The position numbers and the translations under genes are program-made. A stretch of DNA of 39,600 bases. It comes from Steroidobacteraceae bacterium (GTDB lineage Bacteria; Pseudomonadota; Gammaproteobacteria; Steroidobacterales; Steroidobacteraceae). Positions 7,554 to 16,231 of the stretch are shown here, piece after piece (position 1 is the first letter of the stretch; every line of letters starts with the position of its first letter). Where the stretch lies: contig JALORN010000031.1 in NCBI GenBank assembly GCA_025458905.1, forward strand, positions 1 to 39,600. Direction: 5' to 3'. The notes under the pieces were generated by a model that made no database searches, was not told where the DNA came from, and saw nothing but the letters and a program-made list of their open reading frames with translations.

Positions 7554-8999
7554 ATGGGCGGACGGGCGCGTCCCCTCCGGTTCCGCGAACTCTCGCTGCC
7601 GGCGGAGGCACTGCTGCGGCTGGCCGAGTCCGACCCTGCGACCCATCCGGTGCTGTTCGACAGCGCCTCGCGCGGCCCACTGGCGCGCCACAGCGTGCTG
7701 GTGAGCGCCGCAGGCGGCGACGCACTATGGCTCGGGCGTGACGGGCGGCTGGGCGCGCGCGGTGCGGCGGCGCGCCACGCGAGCGGCGCCGCGGGCTTCC
7801 TCGACGCGCTGGAGCGCTGGTGGCGGGACGAGGCGGCGACCGCCGGTTTCGAGGCGGGCGCGGCCGGCCCGCGGCCCGAGGCCGGCAGCGACGAGTCGGC
7901 GCAGCCCTGGCGCGGCGGATTCGCGGTGTTCGCCGGCTACGAACTCGCTGCCGAGGTGGAACCGACGCTGCGGCTGCCGGCCACGCCCCTGCCGTACGTC
8001 GCGTTCGCGGTGCGCACGCGCGCCGCGCTGGTGGCCGACCTCGAGCGCGGGCGGGTCCGCGCCGTCGCCGAGGACGACGGCAGCGGCGAGGCGCGACTGC
8101 GGCAGCTCGAGGAAGCCGCGCGCGCTGCGCTCGGGGCAGGGACCACCCGCACGGCGGTGCCAGCGGCCCCACCGCCCATCGTCGAGGACGACCCCGCGGA
8201 GTTCCTCGGGCGCGTCCTGCAGGTGCAGGAACTGATCCGCGCGGGCGAGCTCTACCAGGCGAACCTGTCGCGTGGCTGGCAGGCCCTGCTGCCGGAGGGG
8301 GCCTGGGCCGGCGCCCTGTATCGCGGCCTGCGCGCCGCGAACCCGGCGCCGTTCGCGGTGCGCTGCGAGTGGGACGGGGTCGCGATCCTCAGTTCCTCGC
8401 CCGAGCGCCTGATGCGCATCGAGAGTGGCCGGATATCGACCCGGCCGATCGCCGGCACGCGGCCACGGCGCGCCGGCGACGCCGCCGACCGCGAGGCCAG
8501 GATCGAGCTGGTCGCGCACCCGAAGGAGCGTGCCGAGCACGTGATGCTGATCGACCTCGAGCGCAACGACCTCGGCCGCGTCTGCGTCGCCGGCTCGGTG
8601 CGCGTCGAGGACTTCATGAGCATCGAGAGCTACGCGCACGTGCACCACATCGTCTCGGGCGTCGCCGGGACGCTGCGCGCCGGGGTGACGCCGGTCGGCG
8701 CGCTGCGCGCCGTGTTCCCGGGGGGCACGATCACCGGCTGCCCCAAGGTGCGCTGCATGCGGGCCATCGGCGAGCTCGAGCGCGCGGGCCGCGGCGCCTA
8801 CACCGGGTCGATCGGCATGCTCGGCCTGGACGGGTCCGCTGACTTCAACATCCTGATCCGCACGCTCGTGGTCGCCGGCGGCGTGGCGAGCCTGCGTGCC
8901 GGGGCGGGGATCGTCGCCGACTCGATCCCCGAGCGCGAGCTCGAGGAGACCCGCGCCAAGGCCCGCGGCGTGCTCGCGGCGCTCGAGTCGCTGCGGTGA
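7554..8999 (+). CDS. pabB: Aminodeoxychorismate synthase component I, PabB type, with Ala in the PIxGT motif
   Basis: The product is 481 residues, a chorismate-utilising enzyme (PabB/TrpE superfamily). Core motifs are intact: GELYQANLS (231-239), SSSPERL, AEHVMLIDLERNDLGRV, VHHIVSGV, FPGGTITGCPK and GAGIVADS. The position that in E. coli PabB is Lys274 (PIKGT) is Ala300 here (PIAGT), the form usual in anthranilate synthase. Linkage to pabC, with a 4-base overlap, and the paired His in VHHIVS argue for a 4-amino-4-deoxychorismate role in folate synthesis. No glutamine amidotransferase partner (PabA) is nearby. The alternative call is an anthranilate synthase-like enzyme. Confidence 0.85.
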   Translation: MGGRARPLRFRELSLPAEALLRLAESDPATHPVLFDSASRGPLARHSVLVSAAGGDALWLGRDGRLGARGAAARHASGAAGFLDALERWWRDEAATAGFEAGAAGPRPEAGSDESAQPWRGGFAVFAGYELAAEVEPTLRLPATPLPYVAFAVRTRAALVADLERGRVRAVAEDDGSGEARLRQLEEAARAALGAGTTRTAVPAAPPPIVEDDPAEFLGRVLQVQELIRAGELYQANLSRGWQALLPEGAWAGALYRGLRAANPAPFAVRCEWDGVAILSSSPERLMRIESGRISTRPIAGTRPRRAGDAADREARIELVAHPKERAEHVMLIDLERNDLGRVCVAGSVRVEDFMSIESYAHVHHIVSGVAGTLRAGVTPVGALRAVFPGGTITGCPKVRCMRAIGELERAGRGAYTGSIGMLGLDGSADFNILIRTLVVAGGVASLRAGAGIVADSIPERELEETRAKARGVLAALESLR

Positions 9000-9820
9000 G
9001 CGTCGCCACCTGGGTCGACGGCGTGCCGTGCGCCGCGCTGCCGGCCGACGATCGTGGCCTGCTGTACGGCGACGGGGTGTTCGAGACCCTGGTCTGCGAG
9101 CGCGGGCGCCCACGGTTCCTCGCGCAACACCTGGCGCGCCTCGCCGCGGGCTGCGAGGCGCTCGGCTTCGCGTCGCCGCCGCGGGCGCTGCTCGAGGCCG
9201 AGCTGCGGATCGCCGCCGCGGGCGGGGACGCGCTGCTGCGGCTCACCGTGACGCGCGGATCCTCGCCGCAACGCGGCTACGCGCCGCCACCGGCGCCGCG
9301 ACCGCGCCGCATCGTCGCACGCTACCCGTGGGTTGCCGGGACCGCGGGAGCGCCGCCGGCGATACGGGTGGCGGATTCGCCGGTGCTCGCCGGCCTGGCG
9401 CCGCAGCTCGCCGGCCTGAAGCATCTCAATCGGCTCGAGAACGTGCTGGCGCGGGCGCGGCTCGCGGGCAGCGGTTGCGACGAGGCAGTGGTCTGCGACG
9501 CCAACGGCCACGTCGTCGGCGGCACCATGTCGAACCTGTTCGTGGTGCTCGGCGGGCGGCTGGTCACCCCGGCCATCGCCACCGCCGGGGTGCGCGGCGT
9601 GATGCGCGGCGTGGTCCTGCGCGAGGCGCCGGGGCTCGGGCTCGAGGTCCAGGAACGGATGCTGCGGCGCGAGGAGCTCGCCGGCGCCAGCGAAGTGTTC
9701 TTCACCAACGTCCGCATCGGCCTGTGGCCAGTGGCAGAGCTGGGCGGGCAGGCCTTCGCCCCAGCGCCCGGCGCCGTGACGCTGGCGCTGCGCGCGCGCA
9801 TCGCCGCGTTGCGGGATTAA
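8996..9820 (+). CDS. pabC: Aminodeoxychorismate lyase PabC
   Basis: The product is 274 residues, a fold-type IV PLP enzyme. It splits 4-amino-4-deoxychorismate to p-aminobenzoate and pyruvate. DRGLLYGDGVFET (18-30) and LKHLNRLENVLA (PLP-binding Lys near 141) are characteristic, as is the phosphate-binding GGTMSNLF segment near 178. The GTG start overlaps the pabB TGA. Its place between pabB and mltG is the common gammaproteobacterial arrangement. Confidence 0.95.
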   Translation: MSVATWVDGVPCAALPADDRGLLYGDGVFETLVCERGRPRFLAQHLARLAAGCEALGFASPPRALLEAELRIAAAGGDALLRLTVTRGSSPQRGYAPPPAPRPRRIVARYPWVAGTAGAPPAIRVADSPVLAGLAPQLAGLKHLNRLENVLARARLAGSGCDEAVVCDANGHVVGGTMSNLFVVLGGRLVTPAIATAGVRGVMRGVVLREAPGLGLEVQERMLRREELAGASEVFFTNVRIGLWPVAELGGQAFAPAPGAVTLALRARIAALRD

Positions 9821-9829
9821 ACTGCCCGG

Positions 9830-10882
9830 ATGGCGATGCGCACGCTCCGGATCGTGATGCTGGCCGCGCTGCTGGTCGTCGCGGCCGGCAGCCTGCTGCT
9901 GTGGCGCTCGCTGGAGAACGCCGCCGTCGCGCCCGGGCCGCACGCGGCGACGGTGCGCGTGCACGTGCGCCCCGGCGAGGGCCTGCGCCAGGTGCTCGGC
10001 ACGCTGGCCGCGCGCGGCGCGCTGTCGGGCGCGCGCGAGGTGGAGCTGTGGCTGCGCCTGCACGGGCGCAATCCCAAGGTGCGCGCCGGCACCTACGACA
10101 TCCCGCCGCGCGCCTCGGCCGCCGAGGTCCTCGCGCAGCTCGAGCGCGGCGACGTCGTGCTCGAGTCCCTGACCATCGTCGAGGGGGCGACCTTCCGCGA
10201 GTTCCGGCGCGCGCTGGAGGCGCATCCGCGCGTCAGGGCCACGCTGCGCGGTCGCCCGGATGCCGAGGTGATGGCGGCCCTCGGAGCGCCCGGCGTGCAC
10301 CCGGAGGGCCGTTTCTTCCCCGATACCTACCGCTTCTCCGACGGCACCACCGACCTCGAGATCCTGCAGCTCGCATACCGGCAGATGGGGCGCGAGCTCG
10401 ACGCGGCCTGGGCGGCGCGCCGCGCGGACCTGCCGGTGCGCTCGGCCTACGAGGCGCTGGTCCTCGCCTCGATCGTCGAGAAGGAGACGGCGCTGCCGGC
10501 CGAGCGCCCGCTGGTGGCCGGGGTCTACACGACGCGCCTGCGCAAGGGCATGCGCTTGCAGTCCGACCCGACGGTGATCTATGGCATCGGCGAGCGCTAC
10601 GACGGCGACATCCGCAGCCGCGACCTGCAGGCCGATACGCCGTACAACACCTATGTGCGCGCCGGCCTGCCGCCGACGCCGATCGCGCTTCCGGGGCGCG
10701 AGTCGCTGCGCGCGGTGGTGGCGCCGCGCGAGACCGGCGCGATCTTCTTCGTCGCGACCGGCGAGCCGGACGGCTCGCACTTCTTTTCCTCGACCTACGA
10801 GGAGCACCGCCGGGGCGTCGCGCGGATGCTCGAGCGCCAGCGCGCGCGCGCGCGCGCGCCCGGGGGCGGGGCGCCGCCGTGA
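9830..10882 (+). CDS. mltG: Endolytic peptidoglycan transglycosylase MltG
   Basis: The product is 350 residues, with one N-terminal membrane helix (about 6-24) and a periplasmic YceG domain. It cleaves nascent glycan strands and is thought to set chain ends during elongation. The catalytic Glu is in SIVEKET (Glu217), and QSDPTVIYG and NTYVRAGLPPTPI are family signatures. The C-terminus is Arg/Ala-rich because of a (CG)n tract in the DNA. The stop overlaps the tmk GTG. Confidence 0.96.
   Translation: MAMRTLRIVMLAALLVVAAGSLLLWRSLENAAVAPGPHAATVRVHVRPGEGLRQVLGTLAARGALSGAREVELWLRLHGRNPKVRAGTYDIPPRASAAEVLAQLERGDVVLESLTIVEGATFREFRRALEAHPRVRATLRGRPDAEVMAALGAPGVHPEGRFFPDTYRFSDGTTDLEILQLAYRQMGRELDAAWAARRADLPVRSAYEALVLASIVEKETALPAERPLVAGVYTTRLRKGMRLQSDPTVIYGIGERYDGDIRSRDLQADTPYNTYVRAGLPPTPIALPGRESLRAVVAPRETGAIFFVATGEPDGSHFFSSTYEEHRRGVARMLERQRARARAPGGGAPP
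10841..10859. repeat. Alternating CG dinucleotide tract
   Basis: Nineteen bases of uninterrupted CG alternation lie in the last codons of mltG and encode an Arg/Ala run. Such tracts are prone to slippage and can adopt Z-DNA. Here it lies in the dispensable tail of the protein. Confidence 0.9.
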
Positions 10883-11514
10883 CCCGCGGCCGCTTCATCA
10901 CCCTCGAGGGCATCGAGGGCGCGGGCAAGTCGACGCTCGCCGTGGCGCTCGGCGAGCGCCTCGCGGCCCGCGGGGTGGTGGCGCGCGCGACGCGCGAGCC
11001 CGGGGGCACGCCGCTCGCGGAGCGGCTGCGCGAGCTGGTGCTGCAGCGCGGCGCGGAGCGCGTCTCGCCGCAGTCCGAGACCCTGCTGATGTTCGCCGCG
11101 CGCGGCATCCACCTCGACAACCTCGTGCGTCCGGCACTGGCGCGCGGCGAATGGGTCATCTGCGACCGCTTCACCGATGCGACCCGCGCCTACCAGGGCG
11201 GTGGCCGGGGCGTCGACGCGGCCTGGATCGAGGCGCTCGCCCGCGAAGTGCACGCCGGACTCGAGCCGGACCTGACGCTGCTCTTGGACCTGCCGGTCGA
11301 GGTGGGCCTGGCGCGCGCCAGGCGCCGGCGCGGCGGGGCGGGTGGCACCGACGTCGACCGCTTCGAGTCCGAGGCGGCCGCGTTCTTCGCGCGCGTGCGC
11401 GAGCGCTACCTCGACATCGCCCGCACCGCGCCGCAGCGGGTCTGCGTGATCGACGCCGCAGCACCTCCCGAGGCGGTGCGCGCCGCGGCGGTCGACGCGC
11501 TGGAGCGCCTGTGA
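10879..11514 (+). CDS. tmk: Thymidylate kinase
   Basis: The product is 211 residues. It phosphorylates dTMP to dTDP. The P-loop GIEGAGKST is at 11-19, with REPGGTP near 39, DRFTDATRAYQGGGR near 96, and an Arg-rich LID segment (RARRRRGG) near 150. The GTG start overlaps the mltG stop and the stop overlaps the holB GTG, so the three genes are probably translated as a coupled unit. Confidence 0.97.
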   Translation: MTRGRFITLEGIEGAGKSTLAVALGERLAARGVVARATREPGGTPLAERLRELVLQRGAERVSPQSETLLMFAARGIHLDNLVRPALARGEWVICDRFTDATRAYQGGGRGVDAAWIEALAREVHAGLEPDLTLLLDLPVEVGLARARRRRGGAGGTDVDRFESEAAAFFARVRERYLDIARTAPQRVCVIDAAAPPEAVRAAAVDALERL

Positions 11515-12557
11515 GCGCGCTGCCGCCACTGGGCGCGTCCCTGCCCTGGATGCGGGCCGCGCAGCAGGCCCTGTCGCGGGCGGTCGAGGCCGACCGCCTC
11601 GCGCACGCGGTGCTGCTGCAGGTGCCGCGCGGTGCCGGCGGCGAATGGCTGGCGCGCTGGTGCGCGGCGCGGGTTCTGTGCCGCGCCGCGACCCTGCGAC
11701 CCTGCGGCGAGTGCCTCGACTGCCGGCGCGTCGCCGCCGACCAGCACCCGGACTGCCTCGTCGTGCAGCCGATCGAGGATTCGAAGGAGATCCGCATCGA
11801 CCAGGTGCGCGAGGCGATCGCCGGGCTCGCGCTCTCGAGCCATGGCGGGGCACGCAAGGTCGCGATCCTGGCCCCGGCCGAGCGGCTCAACCGGAATGCC
11901 GCGAACTCGCTGCTGAAGACGCTCGAGGAGCCGACGCGCGGCACGCTGCTGCTGCTGGTCGCGGAGGCGCCGGGCAAGCTGCCGGCGACAGTGCGCAGCC
12001 GCTGCACGCGCGTCGTGGTGCCGGCGCCGGGCCGGGCCGCGACGCTCGAATGGCTCGCCGCCCACTCCACGGCGCGCGTCGACTGGCCGGCGGTGCTGGC
12101 CGCGGTCGGCGACCGGCCGCTGGCGGCGCTCGAGGCCGACCCGGCGGCGGCCGCGCAGCTCGCCGCCGAGGTGCAGTCGTCGCTCGACGCGGCCGGCACG
12201 GGCCAGCTCGACCTGGTCGCGACTGCCGAGCGCTGGAGCCGCGACGGCTACGCGCAGCGCCTCGACTGCATCGAGAACTGGATCACAGAACGGGTGCGCG
12301 CAGCGGCGCGGCACGGCGGCCGGGCGCCCGAAATGCGCGCGGGCGCGCACTTGCCAGGCGCCGGGGTGGCGTTGAATATACGGGCGCTCTTTGAGGCGCT
12401 CGACCTCGTGCGCGAGGCGCGCGGCCTCGCCGAGAGCACCGTCAACAAGTCACTCGTGCTCGAACGACTGCTGTGGCGCCTGCTCGATCCCGGCGAAAGG
12501 GCGGGCCGGCACCCCGGGCGGGCGGATCGGGCCGGGAACAGGGACCTCACCCCATGA
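11511..12557 (+). CDS. holB: DNA polymerase III delta prime subunit
   Basis: The product is 348 residues. It is a clamp-loader subunit of the AAA+ fold without a functional P-loop, as in other delta prime proteins (VPRGAGGEW replaces Walker A). A zinc-binding cluster is visible (C-x8-C-x2-C-x2-C around residues 57-72), followed by KVAILAPAERLNRNAANSLLKTLEEP, the SRC-like sensor region (VRSRCTRV) and a C-terminal collar domain. It works with the delta and tau/gamma subunits to load the beta clamp. The start is GTG, overlapping tmk by 4 bases. Confidence 0.95.
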   Translation: MSALPPLGASLPWMRAAQQALSRAVEADRLAHAVLLQVPRGAGGEWLARWCAARVLCRAATLRPCGECLDCRRVAADQHPDCLVVQPIEDSKEIRIDQVREAIAGLALSSHGGARKVAILAPAERLNRNAANSLLKTLEEPTRGTLLLLVAEAPGKLPATVRSRCTRVVVPAPGRAATLEWLAAHSTARVDWPAVLAAVGDRPLAALEADPAAAAQLAAEVQSSLDAAGTGQLDLVATAERWSRDGYAQRLDCIENWITERVRAAARHGGRAPEMRAGAHLPGAGVALNIRALFEALDLVREARGLAESTVNKSLVLERLLWRLLDPGERAGRHPGRADRAGNRDLTP

Positions 12558-12567
12558 AGATCGGGCC

Positions 12568-12927
12568 ATGAACCTCGCGCCTCGCGGTGGCAGCAAGCCG
12601 GGCCTGCTGACGCTCACCATCAAGGACAAGAGCGCGCTGTACCTCGCGTACATGCCCTTCGTGAAGAACGGCGGCCTGTTCATCCCGACCAACAGCAACT
12701 ACCGCCTCGGGGACGAGGTGTTCATGCTGCTGAACCTGATGGGCGAGGACGAGAAACTGCCGGTCGCCGGCAAGGTGATCTGGGTCACGCCCAAGGGCGC
12801 GCAGGGCAAGCGCACCGCCGGCATCGGCGTGCAGTTCAGCGAGCAGGACCGCGGCCAGACCCAGAAGAAGATCGAGACCTACCTCGCCGGCGCGCTGGCG
12901 GGCGACAAGACCACCCACACGATGTAG
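12568..12927 (+). CDS. pilZ: Type IV pilus assembly protein PilZ
   Basis: The product is 119 residues. It is a PilZ-domain protein of the type IV pilus subclass (GGLFIPTNSNYRLGDEVFMLL, then GKVIWVTP and GIGVQF). The RxxxR and (D/N)xSxxG motifs needed for c-di-GMP binding are not seen, which is normal for this orthologue. It acts in the cytoplasm with PilB/FimX-type partners in pilus biogenesis. The order tmk-holB-pilZ is the standard one in gammaproteobacteria; the tatD gene that often follows is absent. Confidence 0.93.
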   Translation: MNLAPRGGSKPGLLTLTIKDKSALYLAYMPFVKNGGLFIPTNSNYRLGDEVFMLLNLMGEDEKLPVAGKVIWVTPKGAQGKRTAGIGVQFSEQDRGQTQKKIETYLAGALAGDKTTHTM

Positions 12928-12943
12928 GCGCGCCGGCCGGCCA

Positions 12944-12965
12944 GGCCGCGCGCGCGCCGGCGGCC
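12944..12965. terminator. GC-rich hairpin between convergent genes
   Basis: A 6-bp inverted repeat (GGCCGC / GCGGCC) with a 10-base GC loop lies in the 43-base gap between pilZ and the convergent cNMP/rhodanese gene. There is no T-run, so it may act only as a weak bidirectional stop. Confidence 0.35.
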
Positions 12966-12970
12966 TCGGC

Positions 12971-14038
12971 TCAGGCCGAGCGGCGCAACGGCACCTGCGC
13001 CTGCGCGATGCCGCCCTTGAGCACGTAGGCGTCGAAGCCCTTCTCCACCAGGATGAACGCCGCGGCGGCGCTGCGCCGCCCGGTGTCGCAGCAGACCACG
13101 TAGGGCGTGTTCTTCTGCAGCGTGCCGAGCTTCAGGCGGATGAAGTAGAGCGGCACGTTCAGCGAGTCCTCGATCCGCAGGTTCTGGAACTCGCTGGGCA
13201 GCCGCACGTCGAGCCACTTGCCGCCGCGCGCCACGATCTCCTTGGCCTGGGCCTCGTCGACGTAGTGCAGCAGCGGGTCGTTCATCAGCTCGCGGAAGTC
13301 GTTCTTGCCGAGCCGCACCAGCACGCCGTCGGTCAGCATGCGCACCGTGGCGTTGCGCTTCGCTTCGGCGATCAGCGCCTCCTCGCCGAAGCTGTCGCCC
13401 GGGCCGAGCTCGGCCAGGCGGATGCCGTCCTTGTTGAGCGGGGTCTCGCGCGTCACGACCACCTTGCCGTTGACGATCGCGTAGAAGAAGTCGCCCTCGT
13501 CGCCCTGCTTGATCACGACCTCGCCCGCGCGATATGCCTGGCGCTGCATGCGCATGAAGATCGCCTGGATGTTCGACGGCGGGATGCGCTGGAACGAGCT
13601 GCTGGAGAGCAGGGTCGTCATCCAGTCGTCGTCGGACTCGCCCTCGGCGCGCCGCAGGTCCGACACCTCGTAGCTGCCGGTCTGGTCCCAGGTGATCATC
13701 ACGTCGAGCAGCTCGCTGTCGATCGAGAGGTACTCGATCTCGTCGAGCGCGCGCGCCGAGGCGCGCCGGGGCTGCTGGTGGCAGAGGGGATTGCGGGCAT
13801 CCGCGCTGCCGCCGCGGATCATGCCGACGACCTTGTCGCCTTCGCGGATCTCGACCGTGCCGGAGACCACCCAGACGGTGCGCTTGTCGCGCTCGCCTTC
13901 CTTGAACAGCAACCGGCCAGGGGAAAGCGTGCGCAGGGCGACCTTCCTCGCGAGTGCGGCGAGGTTGTCCTTCTTCATCCCCTCCAGCGGAGTCAGGGAC
14001 TTGAGCAGTTCGGGTGTGACCGGCTTCTCGTCGCTCAT
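12971..14038 (-). CDS. Protein with two cyclic nucleotide-binding domains and a C-terminal rhodanese domain
   Basis: The product is 355 residues. The first cNMP-binding domain (about 20-115) looks degenerate. The second (about 145-255) has the phosphate-binding cassette-like GPGDSFGEEALIAEAKRNATVRMLTDG. Residues 260-350 form a rhodanese domain with LDVRLPSEF and the active-site loop CDTGRRSA (nucleophilic Cys present). There is no DNA-binding domain, so it is not a Crp-type regulator. It could couple a nucleotide or redox signal to sulfur transfer or protein binding in the cytoplasm. The domain assignment is firm; the role is unknown. Confidence 0.85.
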   Translation of the reverse strand: MSDEKPVTPELLKSLTPLEGMKKDNLAALARKVALRTLSPGRLLFKEGERDKRTVWVVSGTVEIREGDKVVGMIRGGSADARNPLCHQQPRRASARALDEIEYLSIDSELLDVMITWDQTGSYEVSDLRRAEGESDDDWMTTLLSSSSFQRIPPSNIQAIFMRMQRQAYRAGEVVIKQGDEGDFFYAIVNGKVVVTRETPLNKDGIRLAELGPGDSFGEEALIAEAKRNATVRMLTDGVLVRLGKNDFRELMNDPLLHYVDEAQAKEIVARGGKWLDVRLPSEFQNLRIEDSLNVPLYFIRLKLGTLQKNTPYVVCCDTGRRSAAAAFILVEKGFDAYVLKGGIAQAQVPLRRSA

Positions 14039-14138
14039 CTGGCGCCTGGACCCCCGCGGCCGTCACACTGCGGAGCAATGCGGGTACGGGGGATGGCCGG
14101 ATGCTAGCACGGCCCTCCGGCGGCTCCCGGTACGCAGT

Positions 14139-16169
14139 TCACGCCAGCCGTTCCCAGCCCGGATCGGGCGCGAAGCGCGCCCCGTGCCGGGCCTCGAGCT
14201 CGCGCAGCCGCGCCACGACGGCGGGCACGCCGCGCCGGCGCGCGTAGTGCAGGGGACCGCCGCGGAACGGCGCGAAGCCGGCACCGAAGACGATCCCGGC
14301 GTCGACCAGGTCGGCGTCCTCGACCAGCCCCTCGCGCAGGCAGGCGACGCACTCGTTCAGCAGCGCCAGCACCAGCCGGTCCGCCAGCTCGGGCGGCGGC
14401 GCCACGTCGCCGGCCGGTGGCTTCAGCGCCTTGCCGTCCGCCCAGGCGTAGAAGCCCTCGCCACTCTTGCGACCGAGCTTGCCGGCCGCCACCCGCTCCT
14501 CGAGCTGCGCGAGGTCCGGCGGTCGCCGCCCGAGCGCCTCGGCGACGATCCGGCCGACGTGGCGGCAGACATCGAGCCCGACGACGTCGGCGAGCTCGAC
14601 CGGCCCCATCGGCATGCCGAAGTCGAGTGCCGCGCGGTCGATCACCGCGAGCGGCACGCCTTCCGCGGCGGCGTGCATGGCCTCGAACAGGTAGGGCACC
14701 AGCACCCGGTTCACGAGGAAACCGGGCGAGCTGCGGCAGGGCAGCGGCAGCTTGTCGATGCGGCGCGCGAACGCCAGCGCGAGCGCGAGCGCCGCCGGCT
14801 CCGTGGCCGGCGAGTGCACCACCTCGACCAGCGGCATCTGCGCCACCGGGTTGAAGAAATGCAGGCCGACCAGCCGGCCCGGCCGCTGCAGGCGCTCGGC
14901 CAGCGGCTCGAGGGCGATCGACGAGGTGTTGGTCGCGAGCAGGGCCTGGGGCGCCAGCCGCGGCTCGAGGTCCGCGTACAGGCTGCGCTTGGCCTCGAGG
15001 TTCTCGAAGATCGCCTCGATCACCACGTCCGCCGTCGCCACACCCTCGCCGGCGACGTCGGCGCGCAGCCGGGTGGCGGCCTCGGCCGCGCGCGCCGGAT
15101 CGCGCAGCCGGCGCTCGAAGAAGGCCCGCGCGCGCGCCAGGGCCGGTGCGACCCATTCCTCGCGGCGGTCCTGCAGCGTCACTTCGAGGCCGCGCGCGGC
15201 GCACCAGGCGGCGATGTCGCCGCCCATGACCCCGGCGCCGACCACGTGCACCCGCTGCAGCGAACCGGGCTTGCCGCCGAGTGCCTTGAGGCGGTCCTGC
15301 AGCAGGAACACGCGCACCAGGTTGCGCGACGTCTCGGTGAGGAACAGCCGCGCGATCGACCTCGCCTCGGCCTCGTAGGCGTCGACGCCGCGGGCGCCGT
15401 GCCGCGCCCAGAGATCGACGATCGCGAACGGCGCAGGGTAGTGCTCGGCGCGCGCACGCGCGCGCACGGGCGCGAGGATCGAGGGCCGCAGCAGCCGGCG
15501 CACCAGCGGCCAGGACAGCGCGCGCTCCAGCAGCGCCGGGCGGCGCGGCGGCGGCGCGCGGGCGACGAGCTCGCGCGCGGCGGATTCCAGCGCGGCCTCG
15601 TCCGCGACCAGCCGGTCCGCCAGGCCGAGCTGCGCCGCCTTGTCGGCGCGCACCGTGCGCCCCGTCAGCATCAGGTCCATCGCGCTGCGCACGCCGAGCA
15701 GGCGCACCGCGCGCACCGTGCCACCGAAGCCCGGGTGGATGCCGAGCTGGACCTCGGGCAGGCCGAGCGCCAGGCGCTCGTCGCCGACGGCGACCCGATA
15801 GCGGCAGGCGAGGGCGAGTTCCAGGCCACCGCCGAGTGCGAAGCCGTGCAACGCCGCGACCGTCGGGAACGGCAGCGCCTCGAGGCGGTCGAGGACGCGT
15901 TGCCCGCCACGCACCAGGCCATAGGCCGTCTCGACGCTGTCGAGGCCGTCGAACTCCTTGATGTCCGCCCCGGCGACGAAGCCGCCGGCCTTGGCCGACC
16001 GCAGCACGAGGCCGCGCGGCGGGTCACGCTCGAGCCCGGCGAGGCAGGCGTCGAGCTCGACCAGCACGTCGCGCGACAGGACGTTGGTCGAGGCGCCGGG
16101 CTTGTCGAGCAGCAGCCAGGCGAGCCCGTCGCCGTCGCGTCGCAGTCGCCAGGCCGATTCGCGTTCCAT
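14139..16169 (-). CDS. FadB/FadJ-like enoyl-CoA hydratase / 3-hydroxyacyl-CoA dehydrogenase
   Basis: The product is 676 residues, somewhat shorter than FadB (about 730) and FadJ (about 715). The N-terminal crotonase domain has GADIKEF and the two catalytic Glu equivalents, Glu117 (GGGLELAL) and Glu139 (LPEVQLGIHPGFGG). The dehydrogenase part has the NAD motif GAGVMG (311-316) and catalytic His437 in GLHFFNP. It should hydrate 2-enoyl-CoA and oxidise the 3-hydroxyacyl-CoA in beta-oxidation. No thiolase (fadA/fadI) gene is adjacent, so the substrate range and FadB versus FadJ status are open. The ATG at 16169 is natural for the domain. Confidence 0.92.
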   Translation of the reverse strand: MERESAWRLRRDGDGLAWLLLDKPGASTNVLSRDVLVELDACLAGLERDPPRGLVLRSAKAGGFVAGADIKEFDGLDSVETAYGLVRGGQRVLDRLEALPFPTVAALHGFALGGGLELALACRYRVAVGDERLALGLPEVQLGIHPGFGGTVRAVRLLGVRSAMDLMLTGRTVRADKAAQLGLADRLVADEAALESAARELVARAPPPRRPALLERALSWPLVRRLLRPSILAPVRARARAEHYPAPFAIVDLWARHGARGVDAYEAEARSIARLFLTETSRNLVRVFLLQDRLKALGGKPGSLQRVHVVGAGVMGGDIAAWCAARGLEVTLQDRREEWVAPALARARAFFERRLRDPARAAEAATRLRADVAGEGVATADVVIEAIFENLEAKRSLYADLEPRLAPQALLATNTSSIALEPLAERLQRPGRLVGLHFFNPVAQMPLVEVVHSPATEPAALALALAFARRIDKLPLPCRSSPGFLVNRVLVPYLFEAMHAAAEGVPLAVIDRAALDFGMPMGPVELADVVGLDVCRHVGRIVAEALGRRPPDLAQLEERVAAGKLGRKSGEGFYAWADGKALKPPAGDVAPPPELADRLVLALLNECVACLREGLVEDADLVDAGIVFGAGFAPFRGGPLHYARRRGVPAVVARLRELEARHGARFAPDPGWERLA

Positions 16170-16231
16170 GCGCGGTGTCCGGGGCTGGGGGAATGTCGGG
16201 GTGGCGGGCCGCGCGCCGCGCAGCCGGGGCC

